From Paramecium sonneborni (lineage: Eukaryota > Ciliophora > Oligohymenophorea > Peniculida > Parameciidae), in the NCBI GenBank assembly GCA_905182985.1, contig CAJJDN010000133.1, forward strand, positions 269,236-333,235: a stretch of 64,000 nucleotides of DNA. The letters run 5' to 3'. The notes beneath the pieces are model-generated. The model saw only the letters and a program-made list of their open reading frames with translations, was not told the origin of the DNA and did no database searches. Shown here one piece after another: positions 63,901 to 64,000 of the stretch (positions within the stretch are counted from its first letter, which is position 1; the number at the start of each line of letters is the position of its first letter). A program made the translations under genes and the position numbers.

Positions 63901-64000
63901 AGGTTAAATAAAGCCAGATTATTTCAATTTAAAAATCAGCAGTAAATGCTATAAAATATACTTATTCTGTTTTAAAATAAAATCAGATTTTTAATTTAAT

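Noticed and set aside
1..64000. CRISPR arrays, bacterial operons, riboswitches, Shine-Dalgarno sites
   Set aside because: None seen; the sequence is a eukaryotic nuclear genome with introns.

Overview
The window reads as somatic (macronuclear) DNA of a ciliate, most likely Paramecium or a close relative. It is very AT-rich. In every convincing reading frame TAA and TAG stand inside the protein as glutamine and only TGA ends it. Genes are packed on both strands, often tens of bases apart, and are cut by spliceosomal introns of only about 19-34 nt that begin GTA and end TAG or AAG. Standard-code ORF calling therefore fails almost everywhere. All gene models here were rebuilt by hand with TAA/TAG = Gln and these introns, and most were checked because the spliced length is a multiple of three. 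Intron positions are inferred from frame and splice signals, not from transcripts.

Left part (1-22 kb): MORN-repeat protein; sperm-tail PG-rich (STPGR) microtubule protein; three unrecognised genes; casein kinase 1 with a poly-Gln tail; coiled-coil genes; a Cys-rich gene; ATG8; a GAF-containing cyclic nucleotide phosphodiesterase directly behind a small heat shock factor; an AGC kinase; a choline-transporter-like protein.

Middle (22-46 kb): a tandem pair of paralogous coiled-coil genes; a protein with two cyclic nucleotide-binding domains; several coiled-coil or probable axonemal proteins, including a short RIB43A; a von Willebrand A / papain-like peptidase / zinc-ribbon fusion; a giant secreted protein of immunoglobulin-like repeats; UFD1.

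Right part (46-64 kb): about 5 kb poor in intact genes with remnants of Cys-rich genes; a giant furin-like-repeat membrane protein (about 10 kb); a decayed IS630/Tc1-type transposase.

Three stretches (22085-24539, 36867-38877, 50481-53033) are perfect direct duplications with a single N at the junction. They look like unmerged contig overlaps, not biology. They split the peptidase gene and create false partial copies of the paralog pair and of the giant membrane protein; removing one copy of each restores the frames I could test. A fourth N (46699) has no duplicated flank.

Functional themes are cilium structure (MORN, STPGR, RIB43A, coiled coils), cyclic nucleotide signalling (phosphodiesterase, CNB protein, AGC kinase), proteostasis (HSF, UFD1, ATG8, peptidase fusion) and large surface or secreted repeat proteins. 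Nothing suggests operons; clustering simply reflects gene density.
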